In this document: one piece after another, positions 8,303-17,889 of the stretch
Position numbering within the stretch: the first letter of the stretch is position 1
Layout of the letters: each line of letters opens with the position of its first letter
Source of the DNA: Streptomyces sp. NBC_01460
Lineage (GTDB): Bacteria > Actinomycetota > Actinomycetes > Streptomycetales > Streptomycetaceae
DNA length: 64,000 nucleotides
Assembly: GCF_036227405.1 (NCBI RefSeq)
Contig: NZ_CP109473.1
Location: 7,068,001-7,132,000 of the forward strand
Direction: 5' to 3'
Position numbers and translations under genes: made by a program
The notes under the pieces: generated by a model
Database searches by the model: none
Told to the model about the DNA's origin: nothing
Seen by the model: only the letters and a program-made list of their open reading frames with translations

Positions 8303-10387
8303 ATGACGACGAACTCAGCAGGTGCGCTCGCCGACACCGCCTCCTACGCCGCCGCGGTCGAAGAGGCCAAGCGTGCCGCCGCCGCGTATTACACCGCAGG
8401 TGAGAGCAGCCTCGACGACGACGCGTACGACCGGCTCGTGCGCGGGATCGCCGCCTACGAGGAGGAGCACCCGCAGGAGGTTCTGGACGCCTCGCCCACC
8501 GGGAAGGTCGCGGGCGGAGCGGCGTCGGGGGACGTGCCGCACACCGTCCCGATGCTCTCGCTGGACAACGTCTTCTCCGCCGAGCAGTTCGTCACCTGGA
8601 CCGTGTCGGTGGAGCGGCGCATCGGCAGACCCGTCGCCGCCTGGAGCGTGGAGCCGAAGCTCGACGGCCTGGCCGTCGCCGCGCGATACCAGGAGGGCCG
8701 CCTCGACCGGCTGATCACCCGCGGCGACGGGACGGCCGGGGAGGACGTCTCGCACGCGATCGGCACGGTGCTCGGTCTGCCCGAGCGGCTCGGTGCTCCC
8801 GTCACCCTCGAGGTGCGCGGTGAGATCCTCATGACCAACGAGCAGTTCGAGCAGGCGAACACGGTGCGCACCGGGCACGGCGCGGCCCCCTTCGCCAACC
8901 CGCGCAACGGCGCGGCGGGCACACTCCGCGCCAAGGACCGTCCGTACCGGGTGGAGATGACCTTCTTCGCGTACGGCGCGCTCGCGCTCCCGGATTCCGG
9001 TGAGCTGACGGCGACCCTTGCCGGACTTCCGCACAGCGAGGTCCTGGAGTACGTCGCGGGGCTCGGCGTGCACACCGCGGCGGACACCGCGGTGGCGCCG
9101 CGCACCGTCGGCACGGTCGAGGAGGTGCAGGCCGGGGTCGAGGGCATAGCGGCCCTGCGCGCCTCGCTGCCGTTCGGGATCGACGGCATCGTCATCAAGG
9201 CGGACCTGGCCGCGGACCAGCGTGACGCGGGGTCAGGGACGCGGGCGCCGCGCTGGGCCATCGCCTACAAGCTGCCGGCCGTGGAGAAGGTCACCCGGCT
9301 GCTGGCCGTCGAGTGGAACGTCGGCAGGACCGGGATCATCGCGCCGCGCGCCGTGCTGGAGCCCGTCGAGATCGACGGATCCACCGTCGGTTACGCCACG
9401 CTGCACAATCCGGCCGACATCACCCGCCGTGATCTGCGCCTGGGCGATCACGTCATGGTCTACAAGGCGGGTGACATCATCCCCCGCATCGAGGCCCCTG
9501 TGGCGCATCTGCGGACGGGTGAGGAGCAGCCGGTCGAATTCCCCGAGGTGTGCCCCCAGTGCGGCTCGGAGATCGACACGAGTGAGCAGCGCTGGCGCTG
9601 CACCCGGGGCCGCAACTGCCGTCTGGTCGCCTCCATCTCCTACGCGGCCGGCCGCGATCAGCTCGACATCGAGGGTCTCGGCGCCACCCGGGTCGTCCAG
9701 CTCGTCGACGCGGGCCTCGTCCAGGACTTCGCCGACCTCTTCACGCTGGAGCGGGACCAGCTGCTCTCCCTGGACCGGATGGGTGAGACGTCCACCGACA
9801 ACCTGCTCGCGGCCATCGGGGCGGCCAAGGAGCAGCCGCTCTCCCGGGTCTTCTGCGCCCTCGGTGTCCGTGGCACGGGGCGCTCCATGTCCCGCAGGAT
9901 CGCACGGTACTTCGCCTCGATGGACCGGATCGTTGCGGCCGACGCGGAGGCGTTGCAGCGGGTCGACGGCATCGGCACGGAGAAGGCGGCCGCCGTCGTC
10001 ACGGAGCTGGCGGAGCTGGCGCCCCTGATCGCCAAGCTGGTGTCCGCCGGGGTCACCATGACGGAGCCCGGCGCGACTCCGCCGCCCGAGCCCGGTGCCG
10101 AGCCGGAGGCCGGGGAACAGGGTGAGGCCGGGCTGCCGCTCGCCGGCATGACCGTGGTGGTCACCGGGGCGATGACCGGGGCCCTGGAGAAGCTCTCGCG
10201 CAACCAGATGAACGAGCTGATCGAGCGGGCGGGAGGGAAGTCCTCCTCCTCGGTCTCCAAGCGCACGAGTCTGCTCGTCGCCGGGGAGAAGGCCGGATCC
10301 AAGCGGACCAAGGCCGAGGACCTGGGGGTCCGGATAGCCGCCCCCGAGGAGTTCGCGGAGCTGGTCGAGGCCCACCTTGCCTCGTAG
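8303..10387 (+). CDS. ligA: NAD+-dependent DNA ligase (LigA type)
   Basis: Seals nicked DNA using NAD+; acts in the cytosol. About 694 residues, slightly short of a typical 700-740. Domains in order: Ia (residues 1-60, [16 protein letters not shown]), adenylation domain with the AMP-lysine motif EPKLDG (Lys119), OB fold, Zn finger with Cys417, Cys420, Cys433 and Cys439, helix-hairpin-helix region (about 460-590) and a C-terminal BRCT domain ([18 protein letters not shown]). A Glu/Pro-rich linker precedes the BRCT. ATG 8303 fits the family start [10 protein letters not shown] 8258 in frame has a better GGAGG and would add 15 residues. Streptomyces often carry a second LigA; this copy lies among accessory genes and next to a LacI operator, so it may be the paralogue. 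That is inference. Confidence 0.9.
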   Translation: MTTNSAGALADTASYAAAVEEAKRAAAAYYTAGESSLDDDAYDRLVRGIAAYEEEHPQEVLDASPTGKVAGGAASGDVPHTVPMLSLDNVFSAEQFVTWTVSVERRIGRPVAAWSVEPKLDGLAVAARYQEGRLDRLITRGDGTAGEDVSHAIGTVLGLPERLGAPVTLEVRGEILMTNEQFEQANTVRTGHGAAPFANPRNGAAGTLRAKDRPYRVEMTFFAYGALALPDSGELTATLAGLPHSEVLEYVAGLGVHTAADTAVAPRTVGTVEEVQAGVEGIAALRASLPFGIDGIVIKADLAADQRDAGSGTRAPRWAIAYKLPAVEKVTRLLAVEWNVGRTGIIAPRAVLEPVEIDGSTVGYATLHNPADITRRDLRLGDHVMVYKAGDIIPRIEAPVAHLRTGEEQPVEFPEVCPQCGSEIDTSEQRWRCTRGRNCRLVASISYAAGRDQLDIEGLGATRVVQLVDAGLVQDFADLFTLERDQLLSLDRMGETSTDNLLAAIGAAKEQPLSRVFCALGVRGTGRSMSRRIARYFASMDRIVAADAEALQRVDGIGTEKAAAVVTELAELAPLIAKLVSAGVTMTEPGATPPPEPGAEPEAGEQGEAGLPLAGMTVVVTGAMTGALEKLSRNQMNELIERAGGKSSSSVSKRTSLLVAGEKAGSKRTKAEDLGVRIAAPEEFAELVEAHLAS

Positions 10388-10528
10388 GCGCGAGAGCCAC
10401 CCCTGGTGATATCCCTTGGATTTGCCTAGGTGATGGTGTTTTTCGCCTCCGTGTTGCATAGTGAGGGTTCGATCATGCCTTGCTATCCATAGCGTGGGTG
10501 TGCGGTGGGGGCCGGAGGATGAGGACCG

Positions 10529-11317
10529 ATGGGTTCTTCGTGTGACGGACGGCGGCATGGCCGGCGGGTCCACCGGCGGAGGAACCCGGCGGACGGCGCG
10601 CGCTCACCGCACGACGCGGGGCCGGTCCCCGCACCACCGTCGCCGCACGACAGGCCCTCGCCCGGCACTCCACCGCCGCACGGCACGACGGCCGACGACG
10701 CGCCGTCGCCGTACTGCACCCTGGCGCCGTCCTGCACGCCGTCGCCGCACTCCACGTCGTCGGCGCCCCGCTCAGCACCGCACCAGGTGCGGCACCTCCT
10801 TGCCGGGCTGGTCCTCGCCGTCCTGACGTTGCTCGGCGGCGCACCGGCGGCAGCCGGGGCGGCGCTCCCCGCGCAGGGGGCCGCGGTCGCGCACACCGAC
10901 CGTCCCGCCGGCCCCCTCGCCCCTCGGCACACGCACGCCGCCCACCGCGCCGCGCACACGATCCGGGCCGGCGCGTCCGCGTCCGGCGGCGCCGCGCGGG
11001 TCTCCGGTCCCTCGGCAGCCACCCGGCCCGTGGACGTCCGGCGGGCGGACGCCGACCCCGCACCCCGGCCGCGCGCGGGCGCCGACCGGCCGCACGCGCC
11101 GCACCACCTGCCTCCGCCCGGCCACGCCGCTCTGCCCCCGTGCCCGCACGGTCTTCCCCCTCGGGGGGCCGCGCCCCTGGAGGTAGGCGCAGGGCCCATC
11201 GTCGTCGTACGGGTCCGGGCGACGCTTCCCGGCGTACGTGGGCCCCCGGGTGTGACGGCCGCTCAGGCGGCCCGCCACCGGTCCTGTTCCGCAGACCTGT
11301 CGCCCCGTCCCCTCTGA
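10529..11317 (+). CDS. Pro/His-rich exported or membrane hypothetical protein
   Basis: 262-residue protein without a recognised domain. Residues 1-85 are rich in Pro, His, Ser and Arg. Residues 87-115 (VRHLLAGLVLAVLTLLGG then AAAGAALPAQ) form one hydrophobic segment, an internal signal anchor or a late signal peptide. The rest is Ala/Pro/His-rich and ends VRVRATLPGVRGPPG and a short tail. Third-position GC fits coding. The start is uncertain; GTG 10787, just before the hydrophobic segment, is an alternative that would give a normal secreted protein of about 176 residues. It lies 36 bp upstream of secDF on the same strand and may be co-transcribed with it. An antisense frame also exists but lacks recognisable features. 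Confidence 0.5.
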   Translation: MGSSCDGRRHGRRVHRRRNPADGARSPHDAGPVPAPPSPHDRPSPGTPPPHGTTADDAPSPYCTLAPSCTPSPHSTSSAPRSAPHQVRHLLAGLVLAVLTLLGGAPAAAGAALPAQGAAVAHTDRPAGPLAPRHTHAAHRAAHTIRAGASASGGAARVSGPSAATRPVDVRRADADPAPRPRAGADRPHAPHHLPPPGHAALPPCPHGLPPRGAAPLEVGAGPIVVVRVRATLPGVRGPPGVTAAQAARHRSCSADLSPRPL

Positions 11318-11353
11318 GTCCGGGGCGGACGACGCCCACTCGAGGGGATTCCC

Positions 11354-13657
11354 ATGACTCGCGCCACCACGGTGCGAGCGGTTCTGGCTGCCGCCGTGCT
11401 GCTCGTCGCCGTGCTCATCACGCTGACCATGTCACCCAGACTCGGCCTCGACCTCCAGGGCGGCACCCGGATGGTGCTGCAGGCCGAGGACTCCCGGGCG
11501 GCGAAGGCCGACCGGGAGAGCACCGACCGCACCCTGGAGGTGCTGAGGCAGCGCATCGACTCGCTCGGTGTCGCCGAACCGGTCCTGACCCGCTCGGGCG
11601 AGGACCGGATCATCGTCGAACTGCCCGACGTCCAGGACCCCCGCCAGGCAGCCGAGGTCCTGGGCAGGACCGCCCGACTGGGCTTCCACGCCGTGCGGGG
11701 GACCGGGGCCGAGCAGGACGGGCGAACGACGCTGCCCGACGAACAGGGCGGTCTCCTCGCCCTCGGCCCGGAGCGGCTCTCCGGTGCGGGGGTCAAGGAC
11801 GCCACCGCGGAATTCGACGCCCAGCAGGGCACGGGCTGGGCGGTCTCCCTCCACTTCCACAAGGAGGCGGGACAGAAGTGGAAGCGGCTCACCGGGGACG
11901 CCGCCTGCCACCCGGCCGGGGACGAACGCCGCCGCGTCGCCATCGTCCTCGACGGCAAGGTCATCTCCTCGCCCCAGATCGATCCGTCGGTCGCCTGCGA
12001 GAGCGGCCTGCCCTCCGGCTCCACCCGGATCACCGGCTCCTTCAGCGCCGACGAGGCCCGCGATCTCGCGCTGCTCATCAAGGGCGGCGCACTCCCCGTG
12101 CCCGTCGAGATCATCGAACAGCGGACCGTCGGACCGACACTCGGCGCCGCCGCCATCGACGCGAGCGCCAGGGCCGCACTCATCGGCGCGGCAGCCACCG
12201 CCCTTTTCGTCACCCTCGTGTACCGGCTCTTCGGAGCGCTCGCCGCCCTCGCCCTCGTCGCGTACGGCGTGATCTCCTACGCGGCCCTGGTGGCGCTCGG
12301 AGTCACCCTGACGCTGCCGGGCCTCGCCGGATTCGTCCTCGCCGTCGGCATGGCGGTCGACGCCAACGTCCTCGTCTTCGAACGGGCCCGCGAGGAGTAC
12401 GCGCACCGGACGAGCCGCCCGCTCCGTTCCGCACTGGCGGCCGGGTTCCGTCACGCGCGAAGCGCGGTCGCCGACTCCAACGTCACCACCCTCATCGCCG
12501 CGGGCCTGCTCCTCCTCCTCGGCTCCGGACCGGTCAAGGGCTTCGGGCTCACCCTGGGCATCGGTGTCCTGGCCTCGATGTTCTCGGCACTCGTCATCGC
12601 CCGGGCGCTCACCGAGATCGCGGCGGGCTCCCGTTTCGTCAACGACTACCGGGGTGTCAACGGCATCGCGCGCCCCGGTCGCGTCCGCACCTGGCTGAGC
12701 ACACGTGACCCCCGGCTCTTCCGGTCACCGGGGCGCTGGCTGACGGTCTCCACCGCACTCGTCCTCGTCGCCGTGACCGGAATCCTCGTGCGCGGCGTCG
12801 ACCTGGGGGTCGAGTTCACCGGCGGGCGGCTCGTCGAGTACTCCACCAGCCGTCCCGTCGGTGTCGAGGAGGCCCGGGACGCGATCGCCGCCGCCGGCTT
12901 CACCGACGCCGAGGTCACCACCGCGGGCGAGCACGACCTCTCCGTGCGCACCGGCAGGCTGGACGACGACGGGGAACACGCCCTGCGCGCCGCCCTGGCC
13001 GAGGAGGGCGGCGCGACGGCCAAGGTGCGGGACGAGCTCATCGGGCCCAGCCTCGGCGACGAACTGCGGCGCAACGCCCTGATCGCCCTCGGCGTCGCCG
13101 TGTGCGTACAACTCGCCTATCTCGCGGCCCGGTTCCGCTGGACGTTCGCCGCGGCCTCGGTCGGCGCCCTGGTGCACGACGTCGTCCTGCTCGTCGGTGC
13201 CTTCGCGTGGCTCGGCCGCCCCGTCGACGGCATCTTCCTCGCCGCCCTTCTGACCGTCATCGGCTACTCCGTCAACGACTCCGTCGTGGTGTTCGACCGG
13301 GTGCGGGAGCTGTGGGCCCGGAACCGGCGCACCCCGCTCGCCGAGGTGGCCGGCCGCGCCGTCCTGCAGACCGTCCCGCGCACCGTCAACACCGGGATGG
13401 GCGCCCTGTTCATCCTCGTCGCCCTCGCCGTGCTGGGTGGTGAGTCCCTCGCGGACTTCGCCCTCGCCCTCCTCATCGGCATCGGCGTGGGTACGTACTC
13501 CTCGGTGCTGACCGCGGTACCGGGAGCACTCCTTCTGGAGGGGCACCGCAAGGCCCCGCCTCCCACCGGGAAACGGGCAACGGGGCGCGGGACGACGCGG
13601 GGGCGGACACCCGGGCGGACCGGCCGGGACCCGGCCGACGCCGGAGCACGCGTGTAG
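11354..13657 (+). CDS. secDF: Fused protein-export translocase subunit SecDF
   Basis: Proton-driven accessory subunit of the Sec translocon in the cytoplasmic membrane; it pulls exported proteins across after SecA. 767 residues in one chain. SecD half: TM1 at 8-28, the signature LGLDLQGGTRMVLQ at about 31-44, periplasmic P1 domain, then five helices (about 270-425, including LAGFVLAVGMAVDANVLVFE). SecF half starts near 455 with TM, then VDLGVEFTGGRLVEY at about 478-492, a small periplasmic domain and five helices (VIGYSVNDSVVVFDRVRE). The C terminus is a basic, Gly/Thr-rich tail. Streptomyces usually also carry separate secD and secF, so this may be the additional fused copy. ATG start with GAGGGGA upstream. 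Confidence 0.92.
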   Translation: MTRATTVRAVLAAAVLLVAVLITLTMSPRLGLDLQGGTRMVLQAEDSRAAKADRESTDRTLEVLRQRIDSLGVAEPVLTRSGEDRIIVELPDVQDPRQAAEVLGRTARLGFHAVRGTGAEQDGRTTLPDEQGGLLALGPERLSGAGVKDATAEFDAQQGTGWAVSLHFHKEAGQKWKRLTGDAACHPAGDERRRVAIVLDGKVISSPQIDPSVACESGLPSGSTRITGSFSADEARDLALLIKGGALPVPVEIIEQRTVGPTLGAAAIDASARAALIGAAATALFVTLVYRLFGALAALALVAYGVISYAALVALGVTLTLPGLAGFVLAVGMAVDANVLVFERAREEYAHRTSRPLRSALAAGFRHARSAVADSNVTTLIAAGLLLLLGSGPVKGFGLTLGIGVLASMFSALVIARALTEIAAGSRFVNDYRGVNGIARPGRVRTWLSTRDPRLFRSPGRWLTVSTALVLVAVTGILVRGVDLGVEFTGGRLVEYSTSRPVGVEEARDAIAAAGFTDAEVTTAGEHDLSVRTGRLDDDGEHALRAALAEEGGATAKVRDELIGPSLGDELRRNALIALGVAVCVQLAYLAARFRWTFAAASVGALVHDVVLLVGAFAWLGRPVDGIFLAALLTVIGYSVNDSVVVFDRVRELWARNRRTPLAEVAGRAVLQTVPRTVNTGMGALFILVALAVLGGESLADFALALLIGIGVGTYSSVLTAVPGALLLEGHRKAPPPTGKRATGRGTTRGRTPGRTGRDPADAGARV

Positions 13658-13785
13658 TCCGCGGGCCGTACGCGTCGGGCCGGGGGAAGCGCACCCCGGC
13701 ACACCCGGCGCGGCGCGTACGGGTCGGACATCCGGCGGCCTGCGGCACAATCCTGACCACGTCCAGTGAACGGAGCGTGCCGCTC

Positions 13786-14526
13786 GTGCCTGCCGTGCTG
13801 CGTGACGCCCGGGACACGCTCGTACCCGACATGACCGGGCCGCACGGTCCGCTGCCGCCGGTGCTGCTCGTGCTGACCGTGCTCACCGGAACGGTCGACG
13901 CGTTCAGCTTCCTGCTCCTCGGGCATGTCTTCGTCGCGAACATGACCGGCAACGTCGTCCTCCTGGGCTTCTCGCTCGCCGGCGCACCGGGCTTCTCGAC
14001 TCCCGCCTCCGCGGCGGCGCTGGTCGCGTTCGCGGCGGGGGCGCTGACCGGCGGGTTCACCGTGCACCGGGCCAGGGCCCACCGGGGCCAGCAGTTGCAG
14101 CACGCGCTTCTTGTCGAGACCGCCTTCGTCACCGCCGCCATGACGGTCGCCCTGGTCTCGGGCCGGCCGTACACGGGAGGGGCCCGCTTCGCGCTCATCG
14201 TGCTGCTCGGCCTCGGACTCGGCGTGCAGAACGCCATGGTCCGGGTGCTCGCCGTGCCCGACCTCACCACGACCGTACTCACCCGCACCCTCACCGCGAC
14301 CATCGCCGACAGCCGGCTCGCCAAGGGACCCGGCGGCCATGCGGGGCGGCGCGTCCTCTCCGCCGGGGCCATGCTGGCCGGCGCCTTCCTCGGAGCTCTG
14401 GCCCTACTCAAGGGACACCCGGCCCTGCCTCTGCTGATCGCCGTGGCCCTTCTCGCCGCGGTGACCACGGCGGCGACCCTGTTCGCCCGGAGCGACGCGC
14501 TCTGGACGCGGCCGCCCGCGGCCTGA
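13786..14526 (+). CDS. DUF1275 (YoaK-type) membrane protein
   Basis: Integral membrane protein of about 246 residues, DUF1275 family. Six hydrophobic segments: about 28-48 (VLLVLTVLTGTVDAFSFLLL), 52-70, 82-98, 115-132, 138-158 and 200-240. Family motifs TGTVDAFSFLLLGHVFVANM and TGNVVLLG near the N terminus are clear, as is GLGLGVQNAMVR. Function unknown in the family; some members are induced by stress. I prefer GTG 13786, since GGAG at 13772-13775 is 10 nt away, over GTG 13777, which nearly touches the same site. It is downstream of secDF with a 119-130 bp gap, so probably a separate unit. Confidence 0.85.
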   Translation: MPAVLRDARDTLVPDMTGPHGPLPPVLLVLTVLTGTVDAFSFLLLGHVFVANMTGNVVLLGFSLAGAPGFSTPASAAALVAFAAGALTGGFTVHRARAHRGQQLQHALLVETAFVTAAMTVALVSGRPYTGGARFALIVLLGLGLGVQNAMVRVLAVPDLTTTVLTRTLTATIADSRLAKGPGGHAGRRVLSAGAMLAGAFLGALALLKGHPALPLLIAVALLAAVTTAATLFARSDALWTRPPAA

Positions 14527-14644
14527 TGAAGCGGGCCGTCGCACCGTGCCGGCTTCGGCCGGTGTCGGGCGCGACAGCCGACGGACCCGGGCCGTAACGT
14601 CACGGGCACCGCAGGCCGCACCGCTACGCCCCAGGAGGCGCCGT

Positions 14645-14950
14645 ATGCCCACCGAACCGCTGTCCGCGCACGACATCGAGGCAGGGCTGCGCGAGCTGCC
14701 CGGCTGGCAACTGGAAGGTGACCGGATCACCCGCACCTACCGACTGCCCTCCCACTTCGCGGCGGCGGGGCTGACCGTCCATGTCGCCCAGGTCCAGGAG
14801 GAGCTCGACCACCACTCGGACCTGACGTTGGGCTACAACACCGTGTCCCTCGCCGTGCACACCCACGACGCGGGTGGCGCCGTCACGCGGAAGGACCTCG
14901 CGCTGGCGGCACGCGTCGAGGCGATCGCCCCCGGTCACGGGGCGAAGTAG
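14645..14950 (+). CDS. 4a-hydroxytetrahydrobiopterin dehydratase (pterin-4a-carbinolamine dehydratase)
   Basis: Dehydrates 4a-hydroxytetrahydrobiopterin to regenerate the pterin cofactor of aromatic amino acid hydroxylases. 101 residues, the normal size. Conserved core: LPGWQLEGDRITRTYRLPSH, VAQVQEELDHHSDLTL (active-site His pair in the E-x-x-x-H-H-x-D motif) and YNTVSLAVHTHDAGGAVTRKD. The start ATG 14645 is fixed by AGGAGG at 14633-14638. It converges with the LysR gene, with 18 bp between them. The physiological partner hydroxylase is not in the window. Confidence 0.92.
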   Translation: MPTEPLSAHDIEAGLRELPGWQLEGDRITRTYRLPSHFAAAGLTVHVAQVQEELDHHSDLTLGYNTVSLAVHTHDAGGAVTRKDLALAARVEAIAPGHGAK

Positions 14951-14968
14951 CCCCTGCCGCACGGGAGA

Positions 14969-15931
14969 TCAGAGCGCCGGACCGAACCGGGGGTGTGCGG
15001 CCAGCCAGCCCGCGTAGCTGTCGCTGCGCCGCACCGCCTCCGCGTACGCCGACCGGGTGTGCCCGGTCACCGCACCGGCCGCCGCACCGGCGGCGAGGGA
15101 ACGCGGGTGCCGTCCCAGCAGATGGCGCCAGCTCAGCGGTGAGCCCGTGAGAGGGCGGGTCACCAGGCCCGGCGTCGGCGGGAAGGTGGCCCGGCACAGT
15201 CCGATCGCCCGGCCCACCTGGACCAGATGGACGACGGAGGCCGTGTCCGTCTCGTACACCGACACCGGGGTGAAGCCGGCGCGCGCACAGGCCGCGGTGA
15301 AGCAGTCGGCGAAGCAGCCGTCGCCCGGCACGTCGGCCCAGCACTCGTCCGCCAACGCGGAGAGCCCGAGCTCCTGTTCGCCCGCCAGCGGGTGGTCCTC
15401 GGGCAGCATGACGAACACCGGGTCGATGCCGATCACCTCCCAGACCAGCCGGTCGGCCATCGGTGGCGGACTCTCCCCGCAGGCGCCGATCAGCGCGAAG
15501 TCGAGCCTGCCGTCGATCAGCAGCGAGGCGATCTCCCCGACCGACCACGCGGTGTGCGTGGTCACGGGCGCCGTGGGATGCGCGGCGGCCAGCCGGTCGA
15601 CCAGCCCGCCGAGCAGCGGGCCGTGCGTGCCGCCGAGCCGGAAGCGCTCCACGGTGGCCCACGCGTTGGCGAAGCGCACGGCCTCCTCCTGCAGTCCGCT
15701 GACCGCGGGCAGCACCACCCGGGCCCGCTCGAGCACCAGCTCGCCCAGCGGGGTGGGCCGCGCGCCCGTGTGGTCCCGGTCGAAGAGCGGCCCGCCGAGT
15801 GCCTTCTCGATCCGCCGCAACTGTGCGCTGAGCGCGGGCTGCGCGAGCCCGAGGGACGCCGCGGCCTTGGTGAGGCTGCCGGTGTCGGCGATGGCCCGTA
15901 CGGCGCGCAGATGACGTAACTCCAGCTCCAT
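14969..15931 (-). CDS. LysR-family transcriptional regulator
   Basis: 320-residue LysR regulator. Winged helix at residues 1-60 (MELELRHLRAVRAIADTGSL, AAASLGLAQPALSAQLRRIE, LGGPLFDRD), then a substrate-binding co-inducer domain. I chose ATG 15931, which begins exactly at the HTH; an upstream in-frame start would add 19 poorly conserved residues. It is divergent from the methyltransferase gene at 16042 with 110 bp between, the usual LysR-target arrangement, so that gene is the first candidate target. Effector unknown. Confidence 0.88.
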   Translation of the reverse strand: MELELRHLRAVRAIADTGSLTKAAASLGLAQPALSAQLRRIEKALGGPLFDRDHTGARPTPLGELVLERARVVLPAVSGLQEEAVRFANAWATVERFRLGGTHGPLLGGLVDRLAAAHPTAPVTTHTAWSVGEIASLLIDGRLDFALIGACGESPPPMADRLVWEVIGIDPVFVMLPEDHPLAGEQELGLSALADECWADVPGDGCFADCFTAACARAGFTPVSVYETDTASVVHLVQVGRAIGLCRATFPPTPGLVTRPLTGSPLSWRHLLGRHPRSLAAGAAAGAVTGHTRSAYAEAVRRSDSYAGWLAAHPRFGPAL

Positions 15932-16041
15932 GCGCGCACGGTAGGGGCGGAGGAGCCCCTCGGCAATACGTGGACACGCTTGACGCACTCACCACGAGCA
16001 GTCACAGAGTCACCCCACCGGCGTCCTCATAGGATTGCCCC

Positions 16042-16785
16042 GTGCTGGACTACGACACGGAAGCCGCCCGTTACGACGCCACCCGGGGTGGGACACCCCG
16101 CGCCGAGGCCGCCGCCGATGCGGTCCTCCGGCTGGTGCCCCCGTCCGCGCGCACCCTGCTGGACATCGGCTGCGGGACCGGACTGGTCACCGAGCGGATC
16201 GCCCTCGGACGTCCAGGGCTCCGGGTGTTCGGGGCGGACGCCGCGTACGGCATGGCGCGGCTGGCCCGGCAGCGCGTCGGCGCGGTCGCCCTGGCGGATG
16301 TGCGGACACTTCCCCTGGCCACCGGCACGGTCGACGCGGTGAGCGCGGTCTGGCTGCTGCACCTGCTGCGCGGGGACGGCGTGGTCCGGGAGGTGGTGGC
16401 GGAGGCGGCCCGTGTGCTGCGGCCCGGCGGGGTGTTCGTCGCGACCGTCGACAAGGACGCGGGCCACGACGTGGGCAGCGACATCGACGCGGTGCTCGCC
16501 CCGTATCTGAGCGCGCGGCCCGCCGACGCCGCGGACCTGGTCACCGGGTACGCCCGCCACGTCGGCCTGGAACCGGCCGGCGACGCAGGGTTCGCGGGCC
16601 ACGGGCAGGGCCGCTCGCCCCGGCGTACGGCCGGGGCTGTGCTGCGGGGGGACTACGCGTCGCGGCTGACCCTGCCCGGGACGGCCGCCACCCGGCTCGC
16701 GGAGCAGCTCCTCGCGCTGCCGGATCCCGACACCCCCCGCGCCGACCCGGTGTACCGGCTGCTGGCCTTTCGCACACGCGGGTGA
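16042..16785 (+). CDS. Class I SAM-dependent methyltransferase
   Basis: 247-residue soluble Rossmann methyltransferase. Motif I LLDIGCGTGLVTERIA (about 38-53) binds SAM, VFGADAAYGMARLARQR is motif II, and VSAVWLLHLLRG followed by VLRPGGVFVATVDKD are the later motifs. The C-terminal substrate part is not diagnostic. Starts with GTG behind AGGATT. Divergent from a LysR regulator and closed by a very strong terminator. Substrate unknown; ubiE/smtA-like small-molecule methylation is only a guess from family shape. Confidence 0.85.
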   Translation: MLDYDTEAARYDATRGGTPRAEAAADAVLRLVPPSARTLLDIGCGTGLVTERIALGRPGLRVFGADAAYGMARLARQRVGAVALADVRTLPLATGTVDAVSAVWLLHLLRGDGVVREVVAEAARVLRPGGVFVATVDKDAGHDVGSDIDAVLAPYLSARPADAADLVTGYARHVGLEPAGDAGFAGHGQGRSPRRTAGAVLRGDYASRLTLPGTAATRLAEQLLALPDPDTPRADPVYRLLAFRTRG

Positions 16786-16855
16786 GCGAGGTGGTCGCCG
16801 CAGGCGCCCGAAGACCGGCAAGCACGTCGTTCCGGGCGCGGTGAAGGCGTCCTCA

Positions 16856-16909
16856 CGCACGCAGGACGGCGCCCCACCGCGTACGCGGTGGGGCGCCGTC
16901 CTGCGTGCG
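16856..16909. terminator. Perfect 54-bp palindrome, bidirectional terminator
   Basis: Every base from 16856 to 16909 pairs around a centre between 16882 and 16883: arms CGCACGCAGGACGGCG CCCCACCGCGT (27 nt) and exact complement, with no loop in DNA. It lies between the convergent methyltransferase (ends 16785) and aldo/keto reductase (ends 16918), so it should terminate both. No T-tract, as usual in Streptomyces. Confidence 0.88.
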
Positions 16910-16917
16910 GAAGGGGC

Positions 16918-17754
16918 TCAGGCCCCGACGTTGAACTCGGCCGGGTCGGGGCCGAGGCGCTTGCCCTCGTCGAGTGCGGCGAACGCGGCGAGGTCGTCGG
17001 CGTCCAGCTCGAAGCCGAAGACGTCGATGTTCTCCGCGATCCGTGACGGCGTCACGGACTTGGGGATCACCACGTGGCCGGTCTGCAGGTGCCAGCGGAG
17101 CACCGCCTGGGCGGGGGTCCGGCCGTGCTTGTGCGCGACGGCGACCACCGTGGGGACCTCGAGGAGGCCCTTGCCCGAGCCCAGCGGCGACCATGCCTCG
17201 GTGACGATGCCGTGCTCGGCGTGGAAGGCGCGGGACTCGGCCTGCTGGAGCTGCGGGTGCAGCTCGATCTGGTTGACCGCCGGGACGACGGAGGTCTCGC
17301 CCAGCAGGCGCTCCAGGTGCTCCGGGTGGAAGTTGGAGACACCGATGGCCTTCGCGCGGCCGTCGGCGAGGATCTTCTCGAAGGCCTTGTACGTGTCGGT
17401 GTAGGCGTCCTTGGCGGGCACCGGCCAGTGGATGAGGTAGAGGTCCACGTAGTCCAGACCCAGCTTGTCCAGCGACGCGTCGAAGGCGCGCAGCGTCGAG
17501 TCGTGGCCCTGCTCGCTGTTCCACAGCTTGGTGGTGACGAACAGCTCCTCACGGGCCACGCCGGAGGAGGCCAGGGCCTTCCCCGTGCCCGCCTCGTTCC
17601 CGTAGATCGCGGCGGTGTCGATGCTCCGGTACCCGGCCTCCAGGGCCGTGGTCACGGCCGCCGTGGCCTCGTCGTCCGGCACCTGCCAGACGCCGAAGCC
17701 GAGCTGCGGCATCTCGAGGCCGTTGTTGAGGGTGATGGTGGGGACCTGGCTCAC
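16918..17754 (-). CDS. Aldo/keto reductase (2,5-diketo-D-gluconate reductase-like)
   Basis: NADPH-dependent carbonyl reductase, 278 residues, (beta/alpha)8 barrel. The catalytic tetrad is visible: Asp46 (GYRSIDTAAIYGNE), Tyr51, Lys76 (FVTTKLWN) and His109 (YLIHWPVP). The cofactor-site segment HVVIPKSVTPSRIAENI is at about 226-242. It is of the AKR5 type by the NGLEMPQLGFGVWQV opening. Broad substrate range is common in the family; the physiological one is unknown. ATG start. FadD-like gene upstream on the same strand, 135 bp away, so probably independent. Confidence 0.92.
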   Translation of the reverse strand: MSQVPTITLNNGLEMPQLGFGVWQVPDDEATAAVTTALEAGYRSIDTAAIYGNEAGTGKALASSGVAREELFVTTKLWNSEQGHDSTLRAFDASLDKLGLDYVDLYLIHWPVPAKDAYTDTYKAFEKILADGRAKAIGVSNFHPEHLERLLGETSVVPAVNQIELHPQLQQAESRAFHAEHGIVTEAWSPLGSGKGLLEVPTVVAVAHKHGRTPAQAVLRWHLQTGHVVIPKSVTPSRIAENIDVFGFELDADDLAAFAALDEGKRLGPDPAEFNVGA

Positions 17755-17889
17755 GAGCAGTCGATCCTTACGTTGTAGTCGGTTCTCGCCAGGACAACGA
17801 TCGGGGCCGCCCGAGCATTCCCGCCTTCCACGATCCGGTGAACCGAACGCCAGTGTGACTGATGAGGCGTCAGGGAGACCGGGCCGCGT

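Noticed and set aside
10473..11339. Minus-strand frame opposite the Pro/His-rich gene
   Set aside because: Arg/Gly-rich without hydrophobic signal; the plus frame has one clear hydrophobic segment and third-position GC, although the choice is not certain.
15980..16008. TTGACG as a -35 promoter of the methyltransferase gene
   Set aside because: No TANNNT hexamer at 16-19 bp downstream, so the match was not annotated.
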